Below are positions 1 to 11,835 of a stretch of 64,000 bases of DNA, piece by piece; within the stretch, counting starts at the first letter, position 1; each line of letters opens with the position of its first letter. The notes under the pieces are model-generated. The model had not been told where the DNA came from, ran no database searches, and worked only from the letters and a program-made list of their open reading frames with translations. The stretch spans positions 62,001-126,000 of the forward strand of contig JBEWZL010000102.1 of NCBI GenBank assembly GCA_045837725.1, written 5' to 3'. Both the position numbers and the translations under genes were made by a program. This DNA comes from Vermamoeba vermiformis. Lineage: Eukaryota; Tubulinea; Echinamoebida.

Positions 1-1377
1 GATGTTCTTGTATATCGTTATGGTGGTATTCTCCAGCACTTCCAATCCGTACAAATTGTTCGAGATCCGACTTTCGATAACGACGCACTCACAATTATTC
101 CGCACATCAATCCCCCGATCTGCGCTACGTTCAACGATACACCGCACTATCGACAAAGGCACAACGGACTTTCGAATGATAACACCTGACTCTATTCTGG
201 GTGAATGTACTGTCCATGATCGTTGATTCATCCACGTGACAATCTGACAAACGAAATCCAATGTCGTTTCGTTCGAATACTAATAGCAATACGTTAGTAT
301 ATAATTTCGTAATAAAAATGTTTCATCATAAAAATCCAGATCCGGTGCGTACTTGCCATGCAAATTTTTTTTTGTTCTAATGCAATTGATCTCTTTGCCT
401 TCTTGTACATTTATAATAGTATTAATGAGAAGTTATTTTACCTGATCTTCGTACGTGTACGATGCCATTGGACGTAGTGTAAAGACCAAACTTGGAGTCG
501 TAAAATCGGCAATTGTTTACAGTAACCTCAGAATTTCTAAATAGATAGGATATATGTATTAGATAACACTACAATACTAGTAATCAATTATGGTATTACG
601 CGATGTACAGGGCTGAACGCAGTTCTGCCGTAAACTCGCAATTCTCAATGTTGAAATCTGCGTCTTGTAACATGCAACAGGTATTGCCTTTCTCGTCTTT
701 TTTGCCAGCAACAAATGATATATTCTAAATAAGAATAAAAAAGAAAGTATTAGAGCTGGGGTGCGAAAAATTGGTCGTTAGATCCGCACCTGTATTCCGA
801 TTTTGTAGTCCGGTGTGTTGCCATAAAATACATAGCACAATAACCTATCACTATTGCAAATAAATGTCGTTTTCTGATTGGTTGATTTTTGAGACCAGGG
901 CGTGTCCCATAAACCACAAATATCGATATTAGGACGAAGTCGTAAGCCTTGTTGAAGAAGATAAGTGCCTGGTGAGAATATAAGCTTGTATCTATCGGTC
1001 TTTGATCGCCTCCAAGATTCTTTTGCGTGATCCACAGCATGCTGGACGGTCACAAACTCAATTGCTAAGAAAAATATTCGTTTCCAGTCTACAAAAAAAT
1101 CAGATAAATATTTTATAATATTCGGTATAATATTTAGATGCTATTAAATTGATTTATAATGCTTACCATGAATATTAGAGTCGACACAAATTATTTTCTG
1201 TTTTTCATTTTGAATTCTGTTTCTCCAATACCAAGAAGAGTTCGTCATCTCTTTAAACGCATGCGAGCACATTCCTAATTTTATTAGAGATGATGAATGA
1301 GCGTGGCTGACGACCTGTTCAATCATTTCCAAGGGCAGATCGAGAAGCGGAAACGTCATCACTTCATCGTCCGACAT
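1..1377 (-). CDS. FBXO11-like F-box/beta-helix protein, copy 1 (3' end outside window)
   Basis: The product is probably the substrate receptor of an SCF ubiquitin ligase. Translation starts at 1377 (MSDDEVMTFPLLDLPLEMIE), directly into an F-box-like motif. Exon 2 begins near 1090 (DWKRIFF-type start) and holds the IDICGLWDTPW motif. Further exons near 725-600, 525-440 and 226-1 encode repeating right-handed beta-helix rungs such as VTVNNCRFYDSKFGLY. The same exon order and motifs recur in the gene at 5264-7188, so the two are tandem paralogues. The last exons, including the expected UBR-type zinc finger, lie beyond the left edge. Exon joins were read by eye from GT-AG signals and conserved frame. 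Confidence 0.75.
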
Positions 1378-1652
1378 TACGGTGGCTTGTATTCGATTAA
1401 ATCTTGCGAATTCTTTACTATTGATTAATATTTTAAATAAGGTTTGCCTCTGTTGTAGACAAAGATGAAGGAAATAAAATAAACTTGACAAAACACAGCT
1501 TTTTAAGACAAATGTGCTCCCGCAAATCACGCGTTCGCGATAATCATAGAACTATATAATATACAATATTGACGACATTCTACTCAATTAAGACGACTCA
1601 TCAAGAACGTTTAAAGCTTGGCATTGAGGCTCAGCACCACAGTCACTAAAAT
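1339..1652. repeat. Left copy of FBXO11 spacer repeat
   Basis: About 315 bp, directly repeated with many substitutions and small indels at 5010-5326. It contains the last exon of an FBXO11-like gene (minus strand, reading CDCGAEPQCQAL, about 1650-1590), the intergenic spacer and the first codons of the next F-box gene. In this copy the F-box start is functional and the last exon is a detached remnant. Confidence 0.85.
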
Positions 1653-1764
1653 TTGTCTAATTTTCCACCGCCTCGTGCGACCTGCCAGGGCAGGGTCCAC
1701 CAGAGCTGTCAAAATCTCGGCTTTATCGTTTTGATGGTTCAGATAGGATGAATTCGGCATGGGT

Positions 1765-4739
1765 TTAGTCTTGATGGACGAGAAGTGCAAATGACGGCGA
1801 GAGATATTCCGCCAATTGACCACGTGACATGAGCACCAATCTCGGACACAAAGTCAACAATCTTTCGACACTCCATCGCTTGCCGGGCATTGGAGAATTT
1901 TGTTCATCGGACTGGACTGACGCGGACAATTGTTCTTGTTTGAGCTTCGCCAGCTGTTCGTCGTTCATGCCGTCGTAGTCAACAACTTTCGTGGTGTAAT
2001 AAGTGTACACGACATAAAATTGCGTATCGAGTTCGATGGCTGACACTTCTTGATACCACGCGTATATTTCCGACGCTTTGACGTTCGTTTTGGTGTGAGC
2101 GGAAAATTTCATCTGAGCCAAATTTAGCAGCTGTTTTTGGGAAACTTTTTGTTCTTTGCTTGGGCTGTCGCTTGATTTGACCACTCTCTTCTCTGAATAA
2201 CCATAATGATAACGATTAGAAAACTAAATTGGAATCATGAAAGTCATACTTGAGCCAGCAATCTCTTCCGTGACGAATTGGGTGTGCTCGTCGTGTTGTT
2301 GAGTTGCAATTGTACTGAGAGGAAGGACCGTTCTCACATCCACGAGAGGATTGTTGGCAGCACACGTGAATGATCCACTAATGTTCAGCAAGTCATCACG
2401 TGCCCATGTTTCAGCATATCGACCTTTGTGATTGGCATGGTGTTCTTTCGATATCCAACAGTGGTCCTCCTTGGCCGCTGAAAATTTTGTCGGCAGTTCG
2501 ATCAGAAGATTTTTGATCTCGTTGCTGGCCACTGCTCCGCACCAAATATCTGCAAATCGAAGGACAACGCTCCGATTGCAATAATCTGGCCACCTCTTGA
2601 TAGGACATGAAAAGCAGCTTCAAGAAACAGGGCTCCAAGTCTTCTAATTGCTGCCACGTCATCGTTTTGGCCGGCTCAGTGAAAGCGCTAGCAACATCTG
2701 GGGCGCCTTTTTGAACTAAATTTGCAGCAAAAAAGTATGGAATTTGCAGTGCATTATTATCAGCGATATAGAGGGCTCCGGCGTTGAGCAAGTCGGTAAC
2801 CACGTGACCTTCACGTCCTTGTGTCCAAAATTAGAGTTTACCAGCAATATCGGTTTAATATATGTTACCTGGTAAGGTTGTAAATGGCGCATCGAATCCT
2901 GGCAAAGAGAGTTCCAAATTTGGTTCGACGGACAATTCAACGGTAGTAGTTTTACTCGATTCATCTTTGCTGAGCAATTTGCCACGAAGTAAAAAGCAGA
3001 GGAACGGAAGAGGCTGCGGAAATCGCGATTCGTAACCGTTGTACTGAGAAAAGTATTAATTTTCTTAAATAAATAAATAATAGATAGCAATTAATGTTAT
3101 CACCTTCGCAATTACTTCGATGTTGGTCTTGAATAGAGGCACGGTCGTTTCAGCAATCAAATCCCCGGTGGTATTTACGTTGTCTGGCAAGCCTTGTAAC
3201 GCGGCGGTGAGGACAGATCGCAGTTCACTAGGATTGATAGGAAGTTTACAAAGTTATTGATTTTAGGAAAGTAAAGTAATAACTTACTTGACGTGGCGCG
3301 GAATTCCGTGCGTTGCCTTCAATAACACTTTGAACTTTTCGCTCGCCTTTATCTTCACGCCGATCTGCTCAGGTACATTCGACAGCACGATTTGCAGTTG
3401 CTCGTCGTGATTAAGTGGCGTCAAATCGAGTTTGGTCACGTGATAGCTTGGCATGTTCAAGAACGACGAAAAAGAGAGAGTGGTGCCCGTGAAGAGAGGG
3501 ACAATAGGAACTTTGGCTCCATTTGCTTGCATTTCAATCGACAAATTGTCGACCAACAGTTTGCGAGCGGGTGACGGAAGATAATTAATTTCGTCAAAAT
3601 GAAGAATTACGCCTGGCCTTGAAGGATCTATAATATTATATTATGACGTTAGTTTAGATTCGATATGTGCTTGAGAACCAATTAATAATTACTTACTCTT
3701 GGATTTCCAATAATTCAGAACATTAGCCCAAAGTCAATCCTTGACTCAACAGCGGTTCAATACGCTGTTTGTAAATCTGGAAATTATTTTGTTTAATCTG
3801 TGCCAGCGATTTCTTCGTCATTAGGCGCATAAAAACTCTAATTGCAAGCTGCGCCAGAAATACATCTGGTTGATAATCCATAGGACCCATAAGATCGCCG
3901 CTTGAAAAATCGATGAAGGCGTAGCCTGCTAGCTTGTTCGCGAGGGTAATATTCGACGCAACTTTCCAACCTACGGTGGTCTTGCCAATTCCAGGGTACC
4001 CAATAACAGTACAAACATAATGATATCGTTTTGATGTTTGGCCTAAATTCTCGTAATTTTTTGACGATCGCGTTCTCGAGCTGTGCTCTGGCAGTTTCGC
4101 GGTGTAGCGCTGGTTCAGCCAAATAACAATGCCCAGTGAAAGTAATTCCTCCCGTCGTAGAAATAGTCGAAATCTTTTTCTTTCGTATCCAAGCGAACGT
4201 TGCATTTCGCGCAACTAACGTTATAAACGTCGTCTTCGTAATCCCGCAAAAAGTACGAAAAGAAGTCTGATAATATTAATATTATAGGCATTGCTAATAT
4301 AATATTATTACCTTCGATAGTAGGCTTTGGTAGTGCGTCAAACAATTGGTCGATGTCACCCAAATCCAGTCCGAGTTTGTGGAAATACTCTATCTTACGG
4401 CTGTCCAATTGGCACTTCCACAAGTAATGCCCATTCACCTTTTCGAGCGCGGAAATGACGCTCTTTGGCAAGTTCTTATTGATCGCCCATTGGGTAACAT
4501 CCTTTTGCGTCCAGTAGTAAAGTGGTGCAGCTACAAAATTACGGTTATTTTTTGTGCTGTTGTATCAGGCAAAAGATTTTTGATCCAGATTTGGATTCGA
4601 TTGTGGTTTTTACGGTTTTAGTTTTAACTTCTAGTGCTAGTTAGAACGATCGATTTATTATTAGTATTATTATTCATATTATATTGGTGCAAATGATCTT
4701 ACTGTGCATTGCTTGGTCAGGTTCCTCGTTGGAATCCAT
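1765..4739 (-). CDS. Crinkler/RHS-type P-loop NTPase with N-terminal SAM-like domain
   Basis: Start at 4739 (MDSNEEPDQAMH), a short first exon, then a SAM-like domain (WTQKDVTQWAINKNL ... KLGLDLGDIDQLFDAL). Next comes a P-loop NTPase with Walker A GYPGIGKTT and Walker B VILHFDEIN, followed by conserved strands (PLFTGTT, THGIPRHV) and a C-terminal region typical of the Crinkler/retrotransposon-hot-spot NTPase superfamily (AGALYIADNNALQIPYF; NEIKNLLIELPTKF). The family is known from oomycetes, fungi and amoebae, often as expanded, fast-evolving, effector-like proteins; the role here is unknown. By eye the frame appears disturbed at about two places, so the copy may be decayed or its introns may be misread. 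It lies exactly between two copies of the FBXO11 spacer. Confidence 0.7.
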
Positions 4740-5009
4740 CAGACAAGATCCATTAGCAATTCGATACGGTGTCACTAAGCTTATGTTGTTGAGATAGATT
4801 TGACGATTAGTGTGAGATCTAATTATTTATCTCCACGACTTCGAAGATGAAATTCTAGGTATCGTTTGCAGATTTATCGGTCGTGGTACGAAAAGCTACT
4901 GAAAACGTTTGGAATTAGCAATCTGGTTCTATTTAGAGACGTTGAGTATTATGAAATCATAATTGGATTTTAGTATAGCTGCAATGTATTTTTTTTACCT
5001 TAAAGGCCG

Positions 5010-5326
5010 GATCCAGAAGCTGAAACGTCTTTCTGCCACTTCCTCGTCCGACATTACGGCGGCTTGTATTCAATTAAATCTTGCGAATTCTTTACGCCTG
5101 TTGCTTCATATTTAAATAAGGTCCTTTGTTGCAGACAAAGATGAAGGAAATTTGACCGAACCGTAGAAGTTAATCGCCTCCCGCAAATGTCACGTGTTCG
5201 CGATGATCATAGAGCGGCGTAATATACACTACTGCGTATCATTTTGATGACATTCTACTCGAATTAAGACGGCTCATCAAGAAAATTTAAAGCTTGGCAT
5301 TGAGGCTCAGCACCGCAGTCACTAAA
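5010..5326. repeat. Right copy of FBXO11 spacer repeat
   Basis: Direct-repeat partner of 1339-1652. Here the last FBXO11 exon (5326-5264) is the functional end of the gene to the right. The F-box start (minus strand, MSDEEVAERRFSFW) is a truncated remnant that runs into unrelated sequence at about 5010. Confidence 0.85.
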
Positions 5327-7188
5327 GAAAATTTCATAAGTAGGCTCGTAGAATAATATATTTAAATCCGTACCAGTAAAACTGCGACACTGTCACAGTT
5401 GACAAGGCGTGGCCTAAGTGACATCTTTTGGCACAAACTACGCACACCGTTGAGTGACCGCACGTGTGGCATTCAAAGCTATAGAAATGATGCATTAGCG
5501 TACAGTCATTGGAGGGAATATATTAAATTAATTAATATATATATTAAAAGATAGCACCTCTCTTGTTGTGCTGGGTTGAGTTGAGTGGCTGCAAAAGTGC
5601 ACATGTAACGCGACACAGCCACCGCACAATTTTTGATAATGACTTCTGTTGTATCACCTGGCTGATATAATATCTCGTAATTTTGTCTTTTCGGATAAAG
5701 CACAATATCAATTTTGTTCTCGGAAATTGAATTGCTGCGGGATAGTTCTTCGACGGTAAATTGCGTGTTTGAGCATTGACTTGGCATTGATAAACCTAAT
5801 AAGACCAATATGAATATGGACCCTTTCGCCTAATTGATTAATACTTTATCTGTCGTACCAGTTACTCCGTTTTTCTTAATCTGGTTATCAGTAATAAAGT
5901 CGATGTTAACGTCGTATCTCATCACAACTCCATGGCGCTTATTGTTCAAAATGATGTTTTTTGAGAGCCTTACTGTCGAATTCTCGAAGACCGCCAATCC
6001 GACAGCATTGTTCGTTAATTGATTTTCGAAGAATAAACATTCGCTATTTGGCTTCATAGTGATACCTCGTTCTTCATTTCCAGCGAAACGACATTTTTTT
6101 ATGATCGAAGTTGCGCTCGATTTGGTCAGGATAACTCCGCTCTTGTTTTTCATGAACGAACAACCTTCCAAAATCATCGACCTTTTGCATCCTGTTGCGC
6201 GAATTCCAGTGGCATTTTTCGCAAACACTAGTAATATACTATTAGTCGTAAGATAGATATTAATACCGAGTTTATGATACATACCACATCCGGAGGCATG
6301 AATTTCGCTATCTTTCGCGCTAAAAATTCCGACGTGCGAGTCGCGAAAACGACAATTCTTAATTGTTACTGTAGCCTCCCTAATTTTAATATTAATTTTT
6401 TATGTTCAACTTTGATTGATTGCTTCTGCTTACACTATAAACAAGGCCGAAGCAAACCTTGATTGAAATTCGCAATTCTCGATAGCGAAATTGAATTTTT
6501 GCAAAGAACAGGCTACACGACCTTCTTTTCCCTTCTTGCATGTCTCTATGGTTAAATTCTATTTATAAAAAGTTAGCTATCACTTCGTTCGTGAATTAAA
6601 GTATAATACTTTTATCGAAACAGTTCTTCCAGGGGCTTCTCCTTGAGGATCGAAGCGAAATATACTTTTAGAACTACTAATGAGTTTCGTTTGTTGGCTT
6701 TCTGGTTTTTGAGACCAAGGAGTGTCCCATAGCCCGCAGATGTCAACGTTAGGCAAAAGAATTATCGTCTCGCTTAATGAATACACCCCTGGGGCAAATA
6801 TCAGGTTCCACCTCATCACTTTTGATAGCTTCCATTTGTCTTTTATGTAGTTCATCGCTTGTTGAAGCGTCAGAAATTGGATCGACTTGAAAAAAATTCT
6901 CTTCCAATCTATAATTGCAATTATTAGCTCAAAAAATACTGCATTATCATGTAGTATTTTATAATAATTTATACCTGTTTCATCTGCGGATATACAAATT
7001 ATTTTTTGTTTTTCTTTGTGAATTCTGTTTCTCCAGAACCCAGGCGAATTGGACATCTCTTTTAATAAGTGGGATGTTCTATATAAGCGTACGAGACATG
7101 ACGAATGTGCATGGCTGATAACGCGCTCAATCAATTCCAACGGTAGATCGAGAAGCGAAAACACTGCGGCTTGCTTCGTATGATCCAT
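5264..7188 (-). CDS. FBXO11-like F-box/beta-helix/UBR-finger protein, copy 2 (complete)
   Basis: Start at 7188 (MDHTKQAAVFSLLDLPLELI), an F-box, then IDICGLWDTPW, then a run of beta-helix rungs on exons between about 6560 and 5870 (ENCEFQS, IKNCRFRDSHVGIF, EGCSFMKN, NNAVGLAVFENSTVRL). The last exons give a UBR-type zinc finger: CTFAATQLNP, ECHTCG, CVVCAKRCHLGH, QFYCDCG, ending at TAA 5264-5266. F-box, then beta-helix, then UBR box is the order in animal FBXO11, which works in SCF ubiquitin ligases. The UBR spacing also resembles UBR4. The gene is complete, with about eight introns, and is a tandem paralogue of 1-1377. Confidence 0.85.
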
Positions 7189-7495
7189 ATAGCTATATAA
7201 CTATGACCTTTATGTTATGATGACTTGGTTAATTGTTGTATTCGGTTAAATGTAAGCTCGCGAATCGTTACAATTTGAGGAGTTTTTTCGATCGAAAACG
7301 CAAAAATGGCGCAAAAATCTCAAAACAATTGTATGGACTCAGTTGAAAGGTAGGTGGATTTATTAATTATCACTCGCTCCTATCAACCAACGAGCAATAA
7401 AAGTCGGTGCAACAACACGCTGGGATAATTTGTTTCTTTATTTACAAAAAATCACTAGTTGTGACCAAAAAATAACGCTATTAATACGACCGTTC

Positions 7496-9176
7496 TTATT
7501 GTTGAGTAGTGGTAGGTGCGCTGTCAGTCGGAGCTTGTTGTTGTTGTTGTTGCACCTGATCCTCGGGCATTGGTGTAGGCGCACCTTCAACAGGCTGTTG
7601 TTGAGCTTGTTGTTGCTGTTGATACAACTCGGGGTGATCGCGCTTGTGCTGCTCTTCAATCAACTTCTTCGTCTCGCTCTCAATGCCCTCGACAGTACTG
7701 TCAACATTTTGTGACAGCGACTTGATTTTGTTGACACCAGACGACAACGTAGGATTCGATTCGACGAACTAAAATAAGATAGGTCGTTAGTACTAGGCAC
7801 CTTGTAGTATAATATCATATCGATAGTATTGAATGGTTATTAAGCTCTACTTACAGCCTTGGTTTTGTCAGCGACTGAATCGAAGACTTCACCGATAGTG
7901 GCAGCGATGCCAGTGAATGTGTACGCAACAACTTTAGCTTTGTTAGTGATGCCGAGCTTTTCGTCGACACCTGTAGCGGTCTGTTGAATGGTCTCTTTCA
8001 CCATCTGGGCCTTGACTGAGATCTAAAAATCAAAAAGTTTTAGTACGCGACTCTCTAACAATCCTCGATTAAAATCTTCTTTAAATATTAATTACGAGCA
8101 TAATAGTAGTATCGTTGGCATTATTAATAGGCCTTAACACTTACACCAAGCTTCTCGTCAATTTCGTCGACTTTGCCCTTGACTTTTTCAACACCTTGTT
8201 TGACGGTAGAGACCAATTTATCGCTGAAGCCAACGGACTCTATTATTATAATAATTATTCAGTTCGTAATTATTACGGCGCAAAGCGAAAAAAGAGGAAG
8301 ATAATTGATACGCAATGAAGGAATTTCAAAATTTACCAGATTATTTCAATAAAGCTCGAAATAAAAGGAAATTATGAGCGTATTAATCCATTAATATTGT
8401 TATTAATCAAACTTACCATCGAGGGCCTTGGCTTTTTCGAGAGCGTCTTGGCTCAATTTGTAACCAGCAGCCAACATGCTAGCGATAGCATGAGTAGCGT
8501 TCTAATTTATATTAAGTTAGTTACATATAAATCACTTATACGAGCGAATATTGATCTTAAAAGAAAGCAGTAGATCTTCGCAAATTTTTTGCAATATCGA
8601 AAACGGATTCGCAAATCGACGAAAAATTACGAAATAAAAAACTATAACGTACCTCTGGCAATGGGCTCTGATTGGCCTTTTCAATATGAGGATTGGGCGT
8701 TTCTGAAGGAGCAGGAATTTCAACTTGAGGTTGGGCTTGAGCAGGCAACACGGAGATTGTGCGCTCATAAATCAATGAATTGTTCAAAATTAATGCCATA
8801 CGAGCGGCTTTAAGAGAATCGAATACGACGACGGCTTGTTTAGTTCCATCTGGCAAGGTAGTCCTAAAATTCATGAAAATTAATTAAAAATTAGAATGAA
8901 CGGCGTTTATAATATATTAGTATTGGTGGACCAATATTTATGCAAATTTCGCGTGGACAAGCGAGGCATCTGTTAGGTAAAATTCATGAAAAATTTTTCT
9001 TACATAGACAAAGCTTCAATTCGACCGCAGAATGAGAAAAACTCGGCAATAGTGTTCTCGCCAGCATTAGGACCAATATTTGAAACAAATACGGCGCAGT
9101 TGGGGTTATCCTACAACATTAGAGTCAGATTTGGATCTACGTCATCAATGATTATTGGGCTTACAATAGATTCCAT
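7496..9176 (-). CDS. RRM protein of BPA1/Vip1 type
   Basis: First exon is only MESI (start 9176). The second and third exons form one RRM (CAVFVSNIGPNAGENTI as RNP2 region; KQAVVVFDSLKAARMAL as RNP1 region). Then follow ASMLAAGYKLSQDALEKAKA, GFSDKLVSTVKQGVEKVKGK, GVDEKLGITNKAK and a helical segment, and a Q/P-rich tail to the stop at 7496. RRM, then ASMLAxGYxLGKDAL, then repeated DEKxG helices is the layout of Arabidopsis BPA1 (binding partner of ACD11) and fission-yeast Vip1. All six exon joins keep frame. The tail (about QQQQQAQQQ and QVQQQQQQA) is low complexity. Confidence 0.8.
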
Positions 9177-9443
9177 TATGAGTTGAGTTGTGTTTGAGTT
9201 GTTGATATGATTGAATAAAATCGGTCGTTATCAAAAACAAAGTCCCTCAGCGCGTTTTTTTTCGAATTTTCGTTTTCTTCCACGATAGTTTTCACGCTGG
9301 TTCCGTTCTCAAAAATTCACTGCGCCATTATCGGGGACCAAGATATTGCGTAAATTCGATATTTTCGTTCCTGCTTCGGTTAGCAACAAGCTGGGAGCTA
9401 GATCTATTATTTATTTATTTTTTTAATTTACGTAGTTTACAAC

Positions 9444-10213
9444 CTACTTGGAGTTATTACTAGTAAATTCGGGCCAACGCATCAGCACACCAATTTTTGT
9501 ACCATGCGACCTCCTCTGGCATATACATAGAACAGCAATACAAAGGCCAACGGATCCCGCCAAGAAGAAGCTACCAGCAACAGTCAAACCAATAAACGTC
9601 GCATAATCCTCAGCTTGGCCATAGGTAATACGGAAATGATTATATCGGCTTTCATAATCGATGACGTCGCTGTCGTAGTAGCAGATTGTTTGGTTGGGGA
9701 AGAATATCGAGTCGATTAATTCCGTTGCTTGCTGTGTTGAGCGCATAGTCACTAAATGAATAATTTTAATCCATAATTTTAATCTTGCGCGCTTTACCTT
9801 CTGCAGTTCCCCAAACGTAAATCTCTGAAGGGGCAACGAAAGATGCCTACCCTCTCTTTAGTCGGTTGATAAATATGGTCTTATCTTACATTAAACGTAG
9901 CAAATACTGCGTCTTCGTGCTCGTCGACCCAACCATTGTACAGCGTACAATCGGCCTCTAAAATCATAATATTAAAAAATTATAATTTCGTATTGCAGCG
10001 CTTGCTTGTCTTACTCGAGTATGCACTTGAGTGCACGAGGTCATAAAAGGTCATGCTGCCAACTACTACCATCGGAATGCCTGCAGCGAGAAGTGACACG
10101 GACGAAACAATCATAAGGACAATCACGCATTGTTTACTCTTGAAGCACTCCGCGTTATCTTGTCCTGTAGTAGTCTTCGCCGAGTCCATATCCGATTCGA
10201 GTAAATTGTACAT
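9444..10213 (-). CDS. Small two-helix membrane protein, copy A
   Basis: Start at 10213 (MYNLLESDMDSAKTTTG). TM1 is about CVIVLMIVSSVSLLAAGIPM. The presumed outside loop contains ADCTLYNGWVDE and ICYYDSD cysteines, then TM2 (YATFIGLTVAGSFFLAGSVG) and a short basic tail. Exons join at about 10012/9960, 9890/9835, 9808/9751. The exon layout and the CxLYNxWVDE, VWG and CYY motifs recur in 10825-11545, so the two are tandem duplicates. I do not recognise the family; the topology resembles small tetraspan-like or receptor-accessory proteins but with two helices only. Confidence 0.65.
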
Positions 10214-10824
10214 TGTAATCGCATTAAATGTTCGTTATCGCGATCTGAGAATCAAAACCTCCTGATTGACAGCTGTTTCGCGAAAGGGTATATAGGTCTG
10301 AAACTTAATGCGTCAGTCAATTTGCGATCTTAACGCCTTACTTTATAACACTTAGTGAAATCAATTATATTCGATAACGGATCTAGTCCTGAATTCCAAC
10401 GCATAATCCATGCTGCTTTAATCTTCATATACTGTGGCCTTACCGATCCTTTCTACATTGAACTGGAATCAACTTAGGCAAGTTCAGCTCCATAGCGATA
10501 AAATCTAGACTAGATCTGGTTGAGATGAACTTTGACATTTTTGACTGTTATGTGAAGCGTCGAGGTCTGAAAATTGAACTCATCCGTTCTACCGACTTCA
10601 TGGTGATCCTTTGGCACCATACCCATTAGATTGTTGATTGGTTTATCTATTGTTCTCGTTGCGCTAGATCGCCTTCAGAACTGTGCTTTCTAGAGCTTCT
10701 CGCGATCAAATTTCTCGTTACGCAGTAAAACCAACGGCAGTCGTTGATTTATTCAAGAAATGAGAATCAGCACAAATGCAATTTCGCTTGTAATCGTGTT
10801 GGGCTGTCTTGGCAAATAGTGAGT

Positions 10825-11545
10825 CTACGTCGAAGATAGAGGCACATCTTTGTTCGCTGTTGACTCCATATCTTTGCGAGCAGTTCTCTTGCACCCAATA
10901 ATAGCTCCAATGCAAGACGCGACCGCTACGGCCAAAAAGACACTTCCAACCACAGCCAACGCCACATACGTTGCGTACAATTCGTCTCGATTATAGATAA
11001 GTAAGTACGAGTTGTTTTGGCTTTCAAAATTGAGTTTTTCTGGGACGTAATAGCAAGTCACTTGGTTCGAAAAATCTGTAGCATTAATGAATTCCCAAGC
11101 CTTCTTGACAGACTTCATACTTTCTAAATAGCACCGGTAAGCCGTAATTGTCTAATTAGATTAGAGTTTACCTTGTACTCTTCCCCATACTAGAGTTCCA
11201 GATCCGTGTAGTAACGACGCCTGACTCGTTTTTAGAAAGGGCATACTATTAATATTACTAAAAGAGCTCTTACGTTGATCATCAGCATATACTGAATACT
11301 CATTTTCGTCAACCCAAGCGTTGTAGAGATAGCAATTTCCGCCTGGATAAATGAAAAATAAGTTGAAATATTATATAAGCGTATTTATTGCCTATTTTCT
11401 TACCTAAATGAACTTCTAGATCTTCGTAATCCATATGATTTAGCGCAGAAACAATTACCATTGCCGCTCCACCTCCTAGAAATAAAAATGAAGCGACGCC
11501 AAGAATGCAAGTCAAACAACAAGTTCTGCTGCTTCTCGGATCCAT
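10825..11545 (-). CDS. Small two-helix membrane protein, copy B
   Basis: Start at 11545 (MDPRSSRTCCLTCILGVASF). TM1 is rich in G/A, followed by a loop with NCYLYNAWVDENEYSVYADD, a tiny exon carrying VWGRVQ, then TCYYVPEKLNFESQ and TM2 (YVALAVVGSVFLAVAVASCI). The cytosolic tail is KRTARKDME-like. It is paralogous to copy A immediately downstream: same exon phases, same conserved cysteines, low overall identity, which suggests an old duplication. Function unknown. Confidence 0.65.
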
Positions 11546-11835
11546 TTTATAGGGTACTACTATCGCATGCTTCGTCCGTTCATTGAAATAAAGTTATAAA
11601 TAAATTCTAGTTAAGACACGTACTGTCACTTTCGCGAAAAGGTATCGAGGTCTTAAAATTGATTTAGACAGCTAAAATAACTAAAATATATGTATACAAT
11701 ATCTTACCAAGATCGACCGGTCAAGTCCTTGTTCGATCTGAGCGACATCTGAAGGCGATTCTTTTGGCATCAGTCGAAGATGCCTGGATGCGATAAATTA
11801 TTTACATTTATTATAACAACGACATTACTATTCTA

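Noticed and set aside
7305-7352. Plus-strand short coding exon starting MAQKSQNNC
   Set aside because: It stops almost at once and no continuation is found before the oppositely oriented gene; treated as spacer.
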